Assembly (NCBI RefSeq): GCF_965638725.1
Contig: NC_134953.1
Span: 38,802,854 to 38,866,853 of the forward strand
DNA length: 64,000 nt
Source: Aptenodytes patagonicus
Lineage: Eukaryota > Chordata > Aves > Sphenisciformes > Spheniscidae
Direction: 5' to 3'
Part shown: piece after piece, positions 50,417 to 64,000 of the stretch
Position numbering within the stretch: the first letter of the stretch is position 1
Layout: the number at the start of each line of letters is the position of its first letter
The notes under the pieces: model-generated
What the model saw: only the letters and a program-made list of their open reading frames with translations
Told to the model about the DNA's origin: nothing
The model's database searches: none
Translations under genes and position numbers: made by a program

Positions 50417-52079
50417 ATTCAAAAAGCAAATCTTGAGGTGGGAGATAGTACATGGATCTCAACCAAAGCAGCTTTCAGGGTCAGGCACATTTTGTTAAAA
50501 AAGTCTTGACAAAATAAAAATAATAATAGTAGGTGAGTGATATGAGAGCTCCCTCCAAATACACAGAAGCAATGCACGCATGTGGGTTTAGCTGCCACTG
50601 ACCTAGCCCAAAAAAGCACAGCTCTGAACTAAACAACAAGGAAGGGGGAAAAAAAAAAAAATCTGTTGCCAGTAAACAAGCACGCCCCTTGCACGGGGCT
50701 GCAAACTGCTCTGAGCAAACACCTTGCCCAACATCACTCAATTAATCATTAAAAGCAAATCTAGAGTCCCATCTCAAAAAGAAATTAAAGCTGTGCAGAG
50801 GGGGACTTTCATGCACTTAGGGGTTCAGGAGTTGGAGTCAGCCAAAGGATCCCCCCGGCCACAATTTCACACCGTAGATGGAGGAAAATCACAACTGCCC
50901 TGTTGACACTCTTCAGCAAAAGCACATCCCTCTGCAAGAGATCTCTCACATGTAAGGTTGGCAGTTAAGGCTTGATTTATAACCTAGGAGAGAAAATGCC
51001 ATTACAAAGGAGCTGGGTAATCAGTAGACACAGTATAATTAATCATTTTTCTCCTAATGTTCTCCAACCACAGAAATTCTCACCTCTAATGAGCTGAGGT
51101 GTCTGTCAGTTGCTCTGTACTGGCAGCACATGTATTGGCAAGATAAACAGGATCGGCTCCCCGCTGTGCTGGAACAAAATCCAACAGAGGAAAAGCGGGG
51201 TACCATGAGAAATGGGGTATCTGCTTCCTCCCCCATCTCCAAATCAATAGAGAGGCCAACAGAGGCAGTGTCACCTAGCCAAGGCGCATTTGAGGCCCTG
51301 ACAAGTCACCATCAAAACTGCCACTGCATTTTCTCAAGAAAACTGCAGCTGAGATCCCCTGAACATAGCTGTTATCTGCAGCACCCCTATCTCCACTTGC
51401 AACTTCATGAAAATACTGCTTCCTTTACCTCCTGCTTATGCCACTATTTACAGGGGCGCTTCTGCTGGGCTGTGCTGATGAAACTGCCAGTCCCGCAATT
51501 CAAACTTATGCCAAGAAAATATTCTGCTGGCCTTTCCCACCCTTACAAACAATCCCACTCTCCTGATTTCATCGCTGGAAACCATACAGCGCCCCTCCTC
51601 TTCTCATCCATATCAAAGCTTCCAGCTTCATATCTGCACACAATTATTTTCTTCTCAGGTGCTGCGTTGCTCTCCAAGTCTTTTCTCCCCGGACAGACAC
51701 TCAGGGTCTCCCAGGACACAAAAGATGTTCATTTTTCCTTTTCATTACCCTGGCAAGCAAATCTATAGAGTGCAAAAAAGGAAAGGAAGAATTTGCTTCC
51801 CTCTAACTTGCCTGCTAGAGAAACAAATCATCTCTGTGGCACCCACGAACCCTAACAGCAGAAAACAAAATGTGCACAAGAATACGTACAAAGGAGGTAT
51901 GTCACACTATATTAAAAAATTTTCAGAATCAGTTGCTTCAAGGGTAAAGAAAGCCATGAGGGTATAGCAGGGTGCTGAATTTCTGTCTACCACGTACATC
52001 AGCATGGTACAAAATTGTTGTCAGCACTGGAAAATTGCCCATCATGTGAGTGGGTTTAGCAGACTATGAGCTGCAGGAC

Positions 52080-52753
52080 ATGGGCACAAATCCGGCAGGC
52101 CTGGCGAGCAAAAACACGCCGGGGGGCAGCATGCGGCATCCGTGCAGACACGGTTCCCTCAGCAACGGGAGAAAACACCTTAAAAATGCTCAGAAGCGTT
52201 GTGCCGCACACACTCCCCCCATTACCCTGTCTCTTGGTCCACGTGCTGCAACATAATCCAGGCTGTCCCCAGATAATGCAGCCCTCAGCTCGCAATTATC
52301 ACTGCACAGAGCTCAAAGGGCTGGGAGGCACACGTGTGCTCAGCCAGGATGACTGTCACATTCATCACGTGTTGCCAGCAGCATCCAGCGGTACCGGCTT
52401 TAACTGCCCCTTCTCCATCCCATTCTGCCTTTTGCTTGTGCAACAGGTTAAAAAAGTGACCCTACAGGAGAGGGGCGGGTGGTTCAGGGGTGGACGCATC
52501 ACCGCTTCAGCATGCAGGGGTTCATAGAGAGAGACCCTGTTTTAGCATCCCCCAAGCCCCACGGCCTGGTAGGGCCCCGCAGGCGGGTGACCACTGCCGG
52601 GCAGCATCGGGAAAGGCGCTGGCAGCATGGGTGGACCCGGCCCCCTCGCCACGCCTCCTGCCGCCCCGGACAAGCCACGGCTCCACTGGGCTACAGTACG
52701 ACGTGCACCACCCAGCCTGGACCGGGGACGGAGGCCACGGAGACCCGCGGGCA

Positions 52754-52756
<3 letters not shown>
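52080..52756 (+). promoter_or_regulatory. PCBD1: CpG-rich PCBD1 promoter and 5' UTR
   Basis: CpG is dense in two patches, about 52085-52170 and 52560-52756; I count 19 CpG in the last 195 bases before the ATG. There is no TATA box at a sensible distance. CCACGCCTCC at about 52650 and neighbouring GC-rich motifs look like KLF/SP1 sites. This fits a housekeeping-type CpG-island promoter. The transcription start is not determinable from sequence. An out-of-frame upstream ATG at 52627 would lie in the 5' UTR if transcription starts before it. Confidence 0.7.
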
Positions 52757-57102
<4,346 letters not shown>

Positions 57103-57690
57103 CTAGAGAGAGACACATGAAGCCAAAAATCAACTCTGCCGCTGCCACAACCCGCGTCTCACCTGGACGGCTGCACCTAGAGCCTTCTCCCACATCCAAG
57201 CTAGTTCCTGGATCCAGACTGCCTAACGCCATGCCAAACTTCCCACCACAGCTCAGATGGATGGAGGCACTTCTTGGGCACCGTGCATATGTCCATCTCT
57301 GATCTTGCCACTTCCATTCTTAAACCTTTTGTTAGCTGTGTGCTACCAGCCTGCAAACTGCTGAGCCTCTGGGGCTTTCAGCAGACGCGCCCTTTTACCA
57401 GGAGTCATGTTACACAATTGCACCAGTAAATCTTGCCAGAGCCTGACCCCATCCAGCCACTCTGCTATTGCTTCTTTACCTACCAGAATATGCTTTCTAC
57501 CTAAAACGTGGTACGTGAACCGCTTGGTTTCTCTAGAACATACCAGCAACTGTGACGTGCAACTTGGTTATTATTGTAACCTCTCTCTAGCAGTATTATA
57601 AGCAGGTATGTGATCTCACCCCAACTGTAACCGGCCTTTAGTAGGATACCAACTGAAAATGTTTACAATAAAGGTCTTGGTTAACTTGGT
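57103..57690 (+). other. PCBD1: PCBD1 3' UTR (end approximate)
   Basis: Noncoding sequence follows the TGA and runs to just past the canonical AATAAA at 57667-57672. The cleavage point about 15-20 bases downstream is inferred. A T/G-rich stretch with GGTCTTGG and TTGGTATCAGTTTGG follows the hexamer and fits a downstream polyadenylation element. Confidence 0.75.
57667..57672 (+). terminator. PCBD1: PCBD1 polyadenylation signal AATAAA
   Basis: This is a canonical AATAAA 565 bases past the stop codon, with GT-rich sequence immediately downstream. It is the only canonical plus-strand hexamer close behind the PCBD1 stop. Confidence 0.75.
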
Positions 57691-58639
57691 ATCAGTTTGG
57701 AAGGAGGCCTCGCTGTCAAAATTACATCAACAGGTTTTCCCAAGGCAGATACTGGCCTGACTGCTCTCAAGAAGGTGCTTCTGCCATGGAAAAGCTTCTT
57801 GATGAAGCAATGTGGAGAAATGGCACGTGCCTTTGCAGGCCTGCACCTCAAAGTGAACGGGGTCTAAAAGAGAATGAGATTATCAAAGCCAAAACAGATC
57901 AGATAAAAACTGCTTGTGCTAAAATCAGAAGTGTACCATAGCCAAGGCACAAACACAGGGAAGGCACAACCAAAAGGCACGAAAGCAGGGCAGCAATGGG
58001 CCAGGGGCTGCTTACAGGGGAATACCTCCCGAAAGAGGTTGTAGGTGAATTTGGTGGTGTAAGATCTTCAGTCCAGCAACACAATGATCTCTGCATTCAG
58101 TGAGTCTGCAGCCAAATTGCTGCATTTTCGGTGTAACAGGAACAATTTGCTGTGAAACCAACAGTAGTTGCTTTCAGCAAAACAGTCTGGGAGAAACACT
58201 ACAAACACCCAATTCAGGTCTTTTTTTTTTTTAACCCTTTAAAGTTCTATAAAGTATTAAGAGAAAATCCATAGCTCTTAAATGACAATTTTCAGCATCC
58301 TTGAACACCACATGCAAGACGTAGCCACAGACACCACCTTTATCTTGACAGAATGAAAGAGCAGCCCTCAGGCAGAGTTAGTAAGATTCATAAACCATTC
58401 TCCCTGCCACAGACTAGGCTGTGCATGAGCAAAGACCAGGAGCAATAGGTCCCCATTCATTCAAATGAGCATTGAAACAAAAAAATAAAGAGTTCAATGA
58501 GCCTAGATACCTAAATGCACCATTTTAATACAAACTAGGCCCATTTTCACCATCTTTTCAGCTATTTCAGCCTACAGTTTTACAGTGGCAAATTAGAGCA
58601 ATACAGAATACTGCCATCAGATGAACTCATCCCATTTGT
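57691..58639. other. Intergenic gap between the convergent PCBD1 and SGPL1 3' ends
   Basis: About 950 bases separate the two predicted cleavage regions. The gap holds a T12 run near 58219-58232 and no open frame or repeat I recognise. If either gene reads through, the transcripts would overlap antisense. Confidence 0.5.
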
Positions 58640-58660
58640 TCATTAAAAAGTCAATGCGTA

Positions 58661-58666
58661 TTTATT
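58661..58666 (-). terminator. SGPL1: Candidate distal SGPL1 polyadenylation signal
   Basis: This is a canonical AATAAA on the minus strand (TTTATT as printed), 2.8 kb past the SGPL1 stop and about 1 kb short of the PCBD1 poly(A) site. It is the last canonical minus-strand hexamer I found before the PCBD1 3' end. Confidence 0.5.
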
Positions 58667-61065
58667 GGGCGAGATATTATTGTGTTGTACGCAACCCTTC
58701 CACTCCCCCCTCCCCCAAATCATCAGAAAAGTGCAGATGAAATCCATGGCATGAAGACACACACACCTCTTCTTGGTCCATCCCATTGGATAGTCTTCAG
58801 TCTAGTACCTAAGAGCACGCAAATCCTTTGGGAGTGCTTTGTATAAGCAACAAATTTAGTGTCTCACTTGGAAAACCTGACAGTCAGAAATCTCGCAGGA
58901 ATTAATAGTTGCAAAGATCCCTCCAGGTCTAAAGTACCATCCAGTTTCAGATCATAATCCAGTCCACAAAATTCTTCTTTTTTGTCTTGTAAACAATTAT
59001 ACAGCCTGTTAATCGCACCATTTTTCTAAGACCATTTGGCATGATAAAGGAGAGGCAGATTACATGTTATATGACAAGGATGAATAAAGACTACACACCC
59101 GTAAATTACAGTGTCCTATTCCTGACCAGAAGATTACATTTACAGTATAGAACAAATACACATAAAATAATTAAAACCCACAAATATTACTAGTAAGTGA
59201 AGACCAGAATGGAATACATTGACTTACAAATAACATCTTCAAATACATCCAAAAATGTGAAATGGAACACTGATCCTTTAGATCCATCTACTTCTTCAGA
59301 GGAGAATGCAACCAGGGAAGAGGAGGGAGTTTTTCTCTCCTTAACCCCAGCCCAATCCATTCCCTCTTTCTTTTAAAGCAGAAACAAAAAGAGTAGCTCC
59401 CTTTTTTGTTTTGTTTTGTTTTTTAAATCTCGGTTCAAAAGAGAACCATCACAGTAGCCAGACACTTAAGACTGTCTCCAAAGTACAGCAAACTCAGAGA
59501 TGCAGTAATGGTCACATTGGCAAGACATTAACAGAATAAATAGGTCCAACATAAATGCTGACTGCCAGAGCTGGTAACACCATCAAGAGACTGTCAGGCA
59601 ATTCAAATACGATGTTTTCAAAAGGGCACAGAGACATGCATAAAGTCATCAATTTAAGGGCAGACGGCCAAAATACTTTTGTCTCCTAGCACTGAGAATA
59701 AACCTGTTAAAAAGCAAGTATTCTTTCCACAATCACTGGGCCCAAGGCTGCTGCACTGGTTTGGGCAGTGGCTGGTAAGAAACCTTCTCATTCGGTATAA
59801 TTGTTGTGCAAGTGTGTGCTTCAGCGGTGTTAAGCCAGTGAGGGTCAGCTTCGGGCTAACACGCCCACTACAGCAGAGAGACAGATGCCTTCAGAAGCCC
59901 TGCACAAGACTCTGCAGATGTGGCACGAAGTCTTCTCCCAAGTGTTGAACTCTGCTTGGGAAACTCTCGGTAGCATGCACAAAGCTGAGAGGAAACAGAT
60001 GGGAAAGCCCTGCAGGAGTGACTCCACTGCTGTTTAATAACTCAAGAGATTCTAGCTTGTCCTTAGCACCACAACTGCCTCACCAGTTGCACTGGGAAAA
60101 CTCTCTCACCATAAAAACAGCGGAGAAAAATAGGAAGGGTGGTGAGCCATATGCCCAAGGCTTGAATACCTCCAACTTGCTACATCCTATCATCTACGTC
60201 TCGGAGCTATACCAGCATCTTTGTAATACTGTGAAGGGACTTGGCTCAGTACAACTACTATTCTACCTTATAGGCAAGCGTACTTTCTCTGAGGCCAGTC
60301 TGCCTTTGAGGTTTTTTTTCAGTATAGTACCATAAGGAAACGACTGCAGCAAATGCTGCAAAAGTCAACAGCTGAACCCTCAAACCCTCCCTGGCATCCC
60401 ACAAAAAAAAGCCAGAGAAGCATCAAGGCACAATGGTGAATGCCCTTTTGAGAATGTGCCTTAAAAGAATCAGTGCAAAGAGCAGAGATTACTACTATTA
60501 CAAAAGTCACCTTTTTATACTAAAAGATCATGGTAAAAAAAGGTCAGCTTTGGTGCCATCTATTTGCACATGAAGTCCCTAGCCATGACACACGCCAGGG
60601 CCTGACTGACTCTACTACAGCATTGTGAGATAGTGCAAAACCTTCAAGTTATGAACAGTGAAATCACTGTTTTGCACATCCCTCCAGAATTGTGCAAGGT
60701 ACAACAAGCACTCTAGGTGGTAAATGCATGTCTTCTAGAAGAGGCAGGGAAGCAAAACAGTTACTATGTACCTAGGATTTTCAGTACCATCCAGTTCCTC
60801 TCCCTACACCACCTGCTTGGTTTCTATTTCTGCTGTTATTCAAACCAAGAGATTCCAGAAAGGGATTTTGTGTTGTTTTTTTTTCCCCTCAGCAGATATT
60901 GATTGCAGTCTCACTGAGATCTCCAGAGGGGATTTCAAAAAGAGTACATGACCATCTTTCCTTTGCCAATTTATCGGCTCTGCATTACATAGATAAAAGG
61001 CTCCCAGCACAGTCTGTTAAATGCAGTAGCTTGGAGGAATACTCAAAAGAAAACAAAATATTCAA

Positions 61066-61071
61066 TTTATT
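61066..61071 (-). terminator. SGPL1: Candidate proximal SGPL1 polyadenylation signal
   Basis: This is a canonical minus-strand AATAAA, 414-419 bases past the stop codon. It could define a short 3' UTR isoform. Sequence alone does not show whether it is used. Confidence 0.35.
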
Positions 61072-61484
61072 TTCTACCTTCAACTTCTGAGAAGATTGAA
61101 GCTTTGGAACACAACATAAGAACTCAAATCTAACACTTGGCTGGACACCGGCTGAATACCAGGTCTGAGGAGAAGAAACAGCAAGGAATGAAGTGACACA
61201 CAGAATACCTGAGGAATTTGGAGTTGTGGAATGGACATTCAATTCACCATCAATAGTCATGATGAAAATAGGCAGAGGGAAGGGAAGGAAAGCCCTAAAA
61301 CTAAAGTTGGGCATGAAAATAATGCAGATTTCAGAACAGACTAAGATGGGAAGGAAGTTTTCAAGATCAAGCCACCATCAGACCTGCAATTGTAGAAACA
61401 AAGGCTTACTGCAATCCCTTCCCCTAGGAAACCTTTAGAACCACCCCAGTGCTAGTTGGCAAGGCACCGATTGTTGCACTCCAG

Positions 61485-61625
61485 TCAGTGGTGGCCAGGA
61501 GAGCCGTTCATGTGCTTTTCACTGCAAGGAACATCCGTGCTGTAGAGGCTGTCCAAGTACGCCTGAGAAATCTCCGCTACCAAGCTCCTGTCTGGGACAG
61601 ACTGGGCCATTCCATAGATGGCTCC
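61485..61625 (-). CDS. SGPL1: SGPL1 terminal coding exon, human residues 523-568
   Basis: The coding part is 141 bp (46 codons and TGA), starting [14 protein letters not shown] after acceptor TGCTTAG. The C terminus reads MNGSPGHH, parallel to human MNGSPKPH. The 46-residue length equals that needed to reach residue 568. The exon continues into the long 3' UTR to the left. Confidence 0.97.
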   Translation of the reverse strand, partial: GAIYGMAQSVPDRSLVAEISQAYLDSLYSTDVPCSEKHMNGSPGHH

Positions 61626-63839
61626 CTAAGCAGAGAAGAGGAGGTCATTACATAGGATTGTTAATGCCATCAGAGAAACAGGCTCACCCCAGACACACCC
61701 TCACTATATGCTGGGCTCCTTACCATGCCTGTGGTCTTGGCGTTGAGGTCCTTCATGATCTCCTCAATGCTGTCTTTGACATCTTTCAGGAACTGTTCAG
61801 CAACACCAGGCTTCGTGTGCAACTGCGTAATGCAGAGATGAATGCTGGACAGGCAGGGGAGAGGGGAGAGATTAACCATTTCAAGTATGTACAGCTCCAC
61901 ATTTTCTGAGCAACCGAGAGCAATTTAGTCCTTCCCTGGCCAGTGACAACCATGTATCTCCTTAAAATTGCATTTCAGCAGTATAATGGGAGAAGACTCC
62001 CTTCCAATTAAAGGTAATCCCTGCAAAATACTTGCTAGAACCAAGCTGCAGAGAGTTCAGCTCTTCTGCAAAATGGCAACTCCTCCTTCCTTCCCGACTT
62101 CACCGTACATGGTTAAAGGCCTATAATTTTCTCACCTCGTTCCAGGTACCTCTGGTGAGAAAAATGCAGCTGCCTGCAAGCATGGTGATCCTTGCCATCA
62201 TTTCCCTCCCCTTCCTCTCCAGCTTAGATAAGCCATCAGCCACCCACAGCATGGAAGTTAGCGTCCACCAGAAGGAACAGGGCTACTCGCAAGTAGCAGT
62301 GCAGCTGCTTTTTCAGTGCAGCTACATCTGAGAGCATTTGCCCCTTTTATCCACAGAAAAACAATAACTACCCACTCAAGAAAACTCTCTGGCAAACATT
62401 CATTTTACACGAGGCTGGAAAGATCACTGAAAATGATCAGCCCTTCACTGTTCTTTCAATTACCTTCACCGGGCAGCAAAAATAAATAAATAAAGCTACA
62501 AACCCTCAGTTAACTAATATGAGATAAAGCCCTGGCTATATTTATTTTTCTGCTTGTACTAGACAGAGGTAAATAGAAAGGGAGCCTCAGATATGTCCAC
62601 TGCCAGGCTCATTAAAATTACTATTGCCTTATCCTCACTGCAGTGAATTGCAAAAGTAATTCTTTCTCTGCAGAGGAAAAGTCTACACACAATTTATCAG
62701 ATATGGACAACACCACTCAGCAAATCAAGAGAGCTACATGGCCTGAAGACGACCATCTTGCATACCCTGGCTACGCACATCACTCCACTGGTCTCCACAA
62801 ACTCACCTTGATGGGAACTGTAGGACATTTAAGTTCCATCCTTTTGCAGCTAAGAAATTAGATAATCGATAAATGTCGAAAGTGTCTGAACCGATGGAGA
62901 GGACAGACACCTCAGGTTTCCCAAAAATGAAGATGCTGTCAATTTTTCTCAACCTTAAAAAGAAAAAGGAGAAAAGAAGTGACTGACCAGGGTTACAGGG
63001 GCCAGACATTCTGTCCATCTATCTGGAGCCTTAAAGGAAAAGCTACAGAAGGGAACAGATGACAGCACATCCCTACCAAAAAAATCACACAAGCAGCCCA
63101 AGTCGTTGGGACTCGCAAGAGGACTCAGGTCATTAGAGGCCCTAAAGTCAAGTACACTTAGGAAGAAATGGAAAAGAGGGAGGACAGAGAGGCAAAGGAA
63201 GACAGAGTAGCAGAGAAGATCAGCTTATCGACTCACATAGCAACACAAGCACCCCAACAACAGAGAGTACAACCCTTCTTTTATCATCTTCAGTAAGTCC
63301 TTCCAGATTCCCCCTCAACCATGGCTGAGGCAGAAGAAACTCTCGAAGCAAAGCGAGCTAAATAAAGATGCCTGCACCCCTCCTCTCAGTGCCTCTCGGT
63401 TATCTGGCACAGAGCAGCAACCTGGGTATAAACAAAGCATCTTCTGCCATAACTGCCTGATGGATCCCCACCCAGCAGGTAACATGCTACAGCTTCTCCA
63501 GGGGGAAAAAAAACATCACAAAAGAAACAAAAGCAGTTTGGGAGAAGGTGTCTAGAACGGGGTTAAAGAGCGTGATCAAAACGCTAAGGCACACACGTAC
63601 TCTGATTCGAGGAAACGAGCCGTTTTAATGATCCTCTTCGTAGCCTCAACATAGCCTGATTCCCCTATGTGCATCAGAGTTGCCCAGCACGCGGCTATGA
63701 TTCCACCAGGCCTGGAGCCTGCCACGGAGGGGGAGGCGTATATGCCCCCTTGCCAGTCAGCTGCTATAAAGAACTGGTAGCTCCTGTACTTCTTGTCGCT
63801 GTACAGCACCACTGAGGAGCCCTTGGGAGCGTAGCCATA
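61485..63839 (-). CDS. SGPL1: Sphingosine-1-phosphate lyase 1, C-terminal 4 coding exons (5' part lies beyond the window)
   Basis: Minus-strand exons 63839-63601, 62953-62807, 61844-61724 and 61625-61485 join in frame through GT-AG introns of 647, 853... to 98 bp scale (see exon entries) and end in TGA. They encode 215 residues that, numbered on human SGPL1, run from 354 to 568, so the bird protein ends exactly like the 568-residue human enzyme. SGPL1 is a PLP-dependent lyase of the ER membrane. It splits sphingosine-1-phosphate into hexadecenal and phosphoethanolamine, the exit step of sphingolipid breakdown. Visible landmarks are YGYAPKGSS, which directly follows the PLP lysine (human Lys353, just outside the window) and contains Tyr356 and Lys359 of the phosphate-binding loop. 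[16 protein letters not shown] and FDIYRLSN are also present. No disruption is seen. Identification is secure. Confidence 0.97.
61724..61844 (-). CDS. SGPL1: SGPL1 coding exon, human residues 482-522
   Basis: This exon is 121 bp. One base completes Ser482, then 40 codons run from [10 protein letters not shown] to NAKTTGM. The acceptor is CTGTCCAG and the donor is ATG-GTAAGG. The intron on its 5' side is 962 bp (61845-62806). The intron on its 3' side is only 98 bp (61626-61723), close to the practical minimum for a vertebrate intron. Confidence 0.96.
62807..62953 (-). CDS. SGPL1: SGPL1 coding exon, human residues 433-482
   Basis: This exon is 147 bp and begins with the last base of the Glu433 codon after acceptor TTTTTAAG. 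It encodes [17 protein letters not shown] through FDIYRLSN and AAKGWNLN, ending with the first two bases (AG) of Ser482 before donor GTGAGT. It is part of the C-terminal domain of the fold-type I PLP enzyme. The intron to its 5' side is 647 bp (62954-63600). Confidence 0.96.
63601..63839 (-). CDS. SGPL1: SGPL1 coding exon, human residues 354-432
   Basis: This exon is 239 bp: acceptor CTTGCAG, then TATGGCTACGCT (YGYAPKG), and donor GTACGTG. It encodes 79 codons plus two bases (GA) of Glu433. It carries the active-site loop next to the PLP lysine, the [10 protein letters not shown] and AGSRPGG motifs, and the helix ending KTARFLES. Phase 0 at its 5' end means the preceding exon, right of the window, ends with the PLP lysine codon. 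Confidence 0.97.
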
Positions 63840-64000
63840 CTGCAAGGGGCACAGAAAGCATTAAAAAGCAGCAGGAGGGCACAGGAACACATTCAAGCAC
63901 TCACTGCATGCAGTCACCAAGATCCCAATTGCCCGTACTTCGGTGATTGCACAAAGCATCTGAATAGGGCAGCCCTTACCCCTGCACTTCAGCACTCCTC

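Larger units (their letters stand above)
35829..52079. other. Intergenic DNA upstream of PCBD1, no gene recognised
   Basis: About 16 kb with ordinary composition. It contains a GATA cluster at 42631-42705, a moderate CTCF-like site at about 49413-49428, a G16 run at 50401-50416 and a 212-codon open frame at 51130-51768. Nothing resembles UNC5B exons or a known transposon. Confidence 0.5.
58640..61484 (-). other. SGPL1: Probable SGPL1 3' UTR
   Basis: About 2.8 kb between the SGPL1 stop and the distal minus-strand AATAAA at 58661-58666 contain no plausible exon and no recognised transposon. Mammalian SGPL1 has a multi-kilobase 3' UTR, so the long form is expected. A proximal AATAAA at 61066-61071 would give a short form of about 430 bases. 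The boundary is an inference from the hexamers only. Confidence 0.55.

Noticed and set aside
5548-52079. CR1 LINE fragments, tRNA genes or microRNA hairpins
   Set aside because: I looked for CR1 3' end repeats and conserved CR1 words, tRNA B-box sequences and obvious long hairpins by eye and saw none that held up; a repeat-library or covariance search could still find old fragments.
52460-52753. N-terminally extended PCBD1 isoform
   Set aside because: The frame is open upstream of the start codon, but it contains no in-frame ATG (only GTG) and ends at a TGA at 52457-52459.
62032-62331. 99-codon plus-strand frame between SGPL1 exons
   Set aside because: It lies within an SGPL1 intron on the opposite strand and shows no recognisable family or supporting signals.

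Overview
The window is vertebrate nuclear DNA, almost certainly from a bird. It carries the 3' part of a conserved gene neighbourhood: PCBD1 (plus strand, complete) and SGPL1 (minus strand, last four coding exons) lie tail to tail at the right end. Exon sizes are vertebrate-like with short introns. There is also one LTR retrotransposon of the 'TGTCATGGTTTAACCCC' type that I recognise from avian genomes. No prokaryotic features are present. Species cannot be named from the sequence.

Layout. Bases 1-3151: noncoding, with an isolated CpG-rich patch. 3152-5547: a complete but non-autonomous ERVK-like LTR element on the minus strand, with two 588-bp LTRs, a tRNA-Lys-type primer binding site, a polypurine tract and a 48-bp tandem repeat inside. 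5548 to about 52080: roughly 46 kb with no recognisable protein-coding exon. Here I see only candidate regulatory sequence (two GATA clusters, a TATA/GC-box core-promoter-like site, a strong CTCF-like motif, an orphan CpG cluster, an AT-rich homeodomain-type block), homopolymer runs and a few unusually long unexplained open frames. About 52080-52756: CpG-rich PCBD1 promoter and exon 1. 52754-57102: PCBD1 coding region in four exons (104 codons), 3' UTR to about 57690. About 57690-58640: short intergenic gap. About 58640-61484: probable SGPL1 3' UTR. 61485-63839: SGPL1 codons equivalent to human residues 354-568.

The two genes are not a pathway pair. PCBD1 recycles tetrahydrobiopterin and also stabilises HNF1 dimers. 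SGPL1 irreversibly cleaves sphingosine-1-phosphate in the ER membrane. Their convergent arrangement matches human 10q22, where UNC5B lies on the other side of PCBD1. The large left part is therefore best read as PCBD1-UNC5B intergenic DNA; no UNC5B exon was found. I found no convincing undescribed system. The items most worth checking are the LTR element's internal repeat and promoter, the CTCF-like site, the orphan promoter-like sites and the long open frames.
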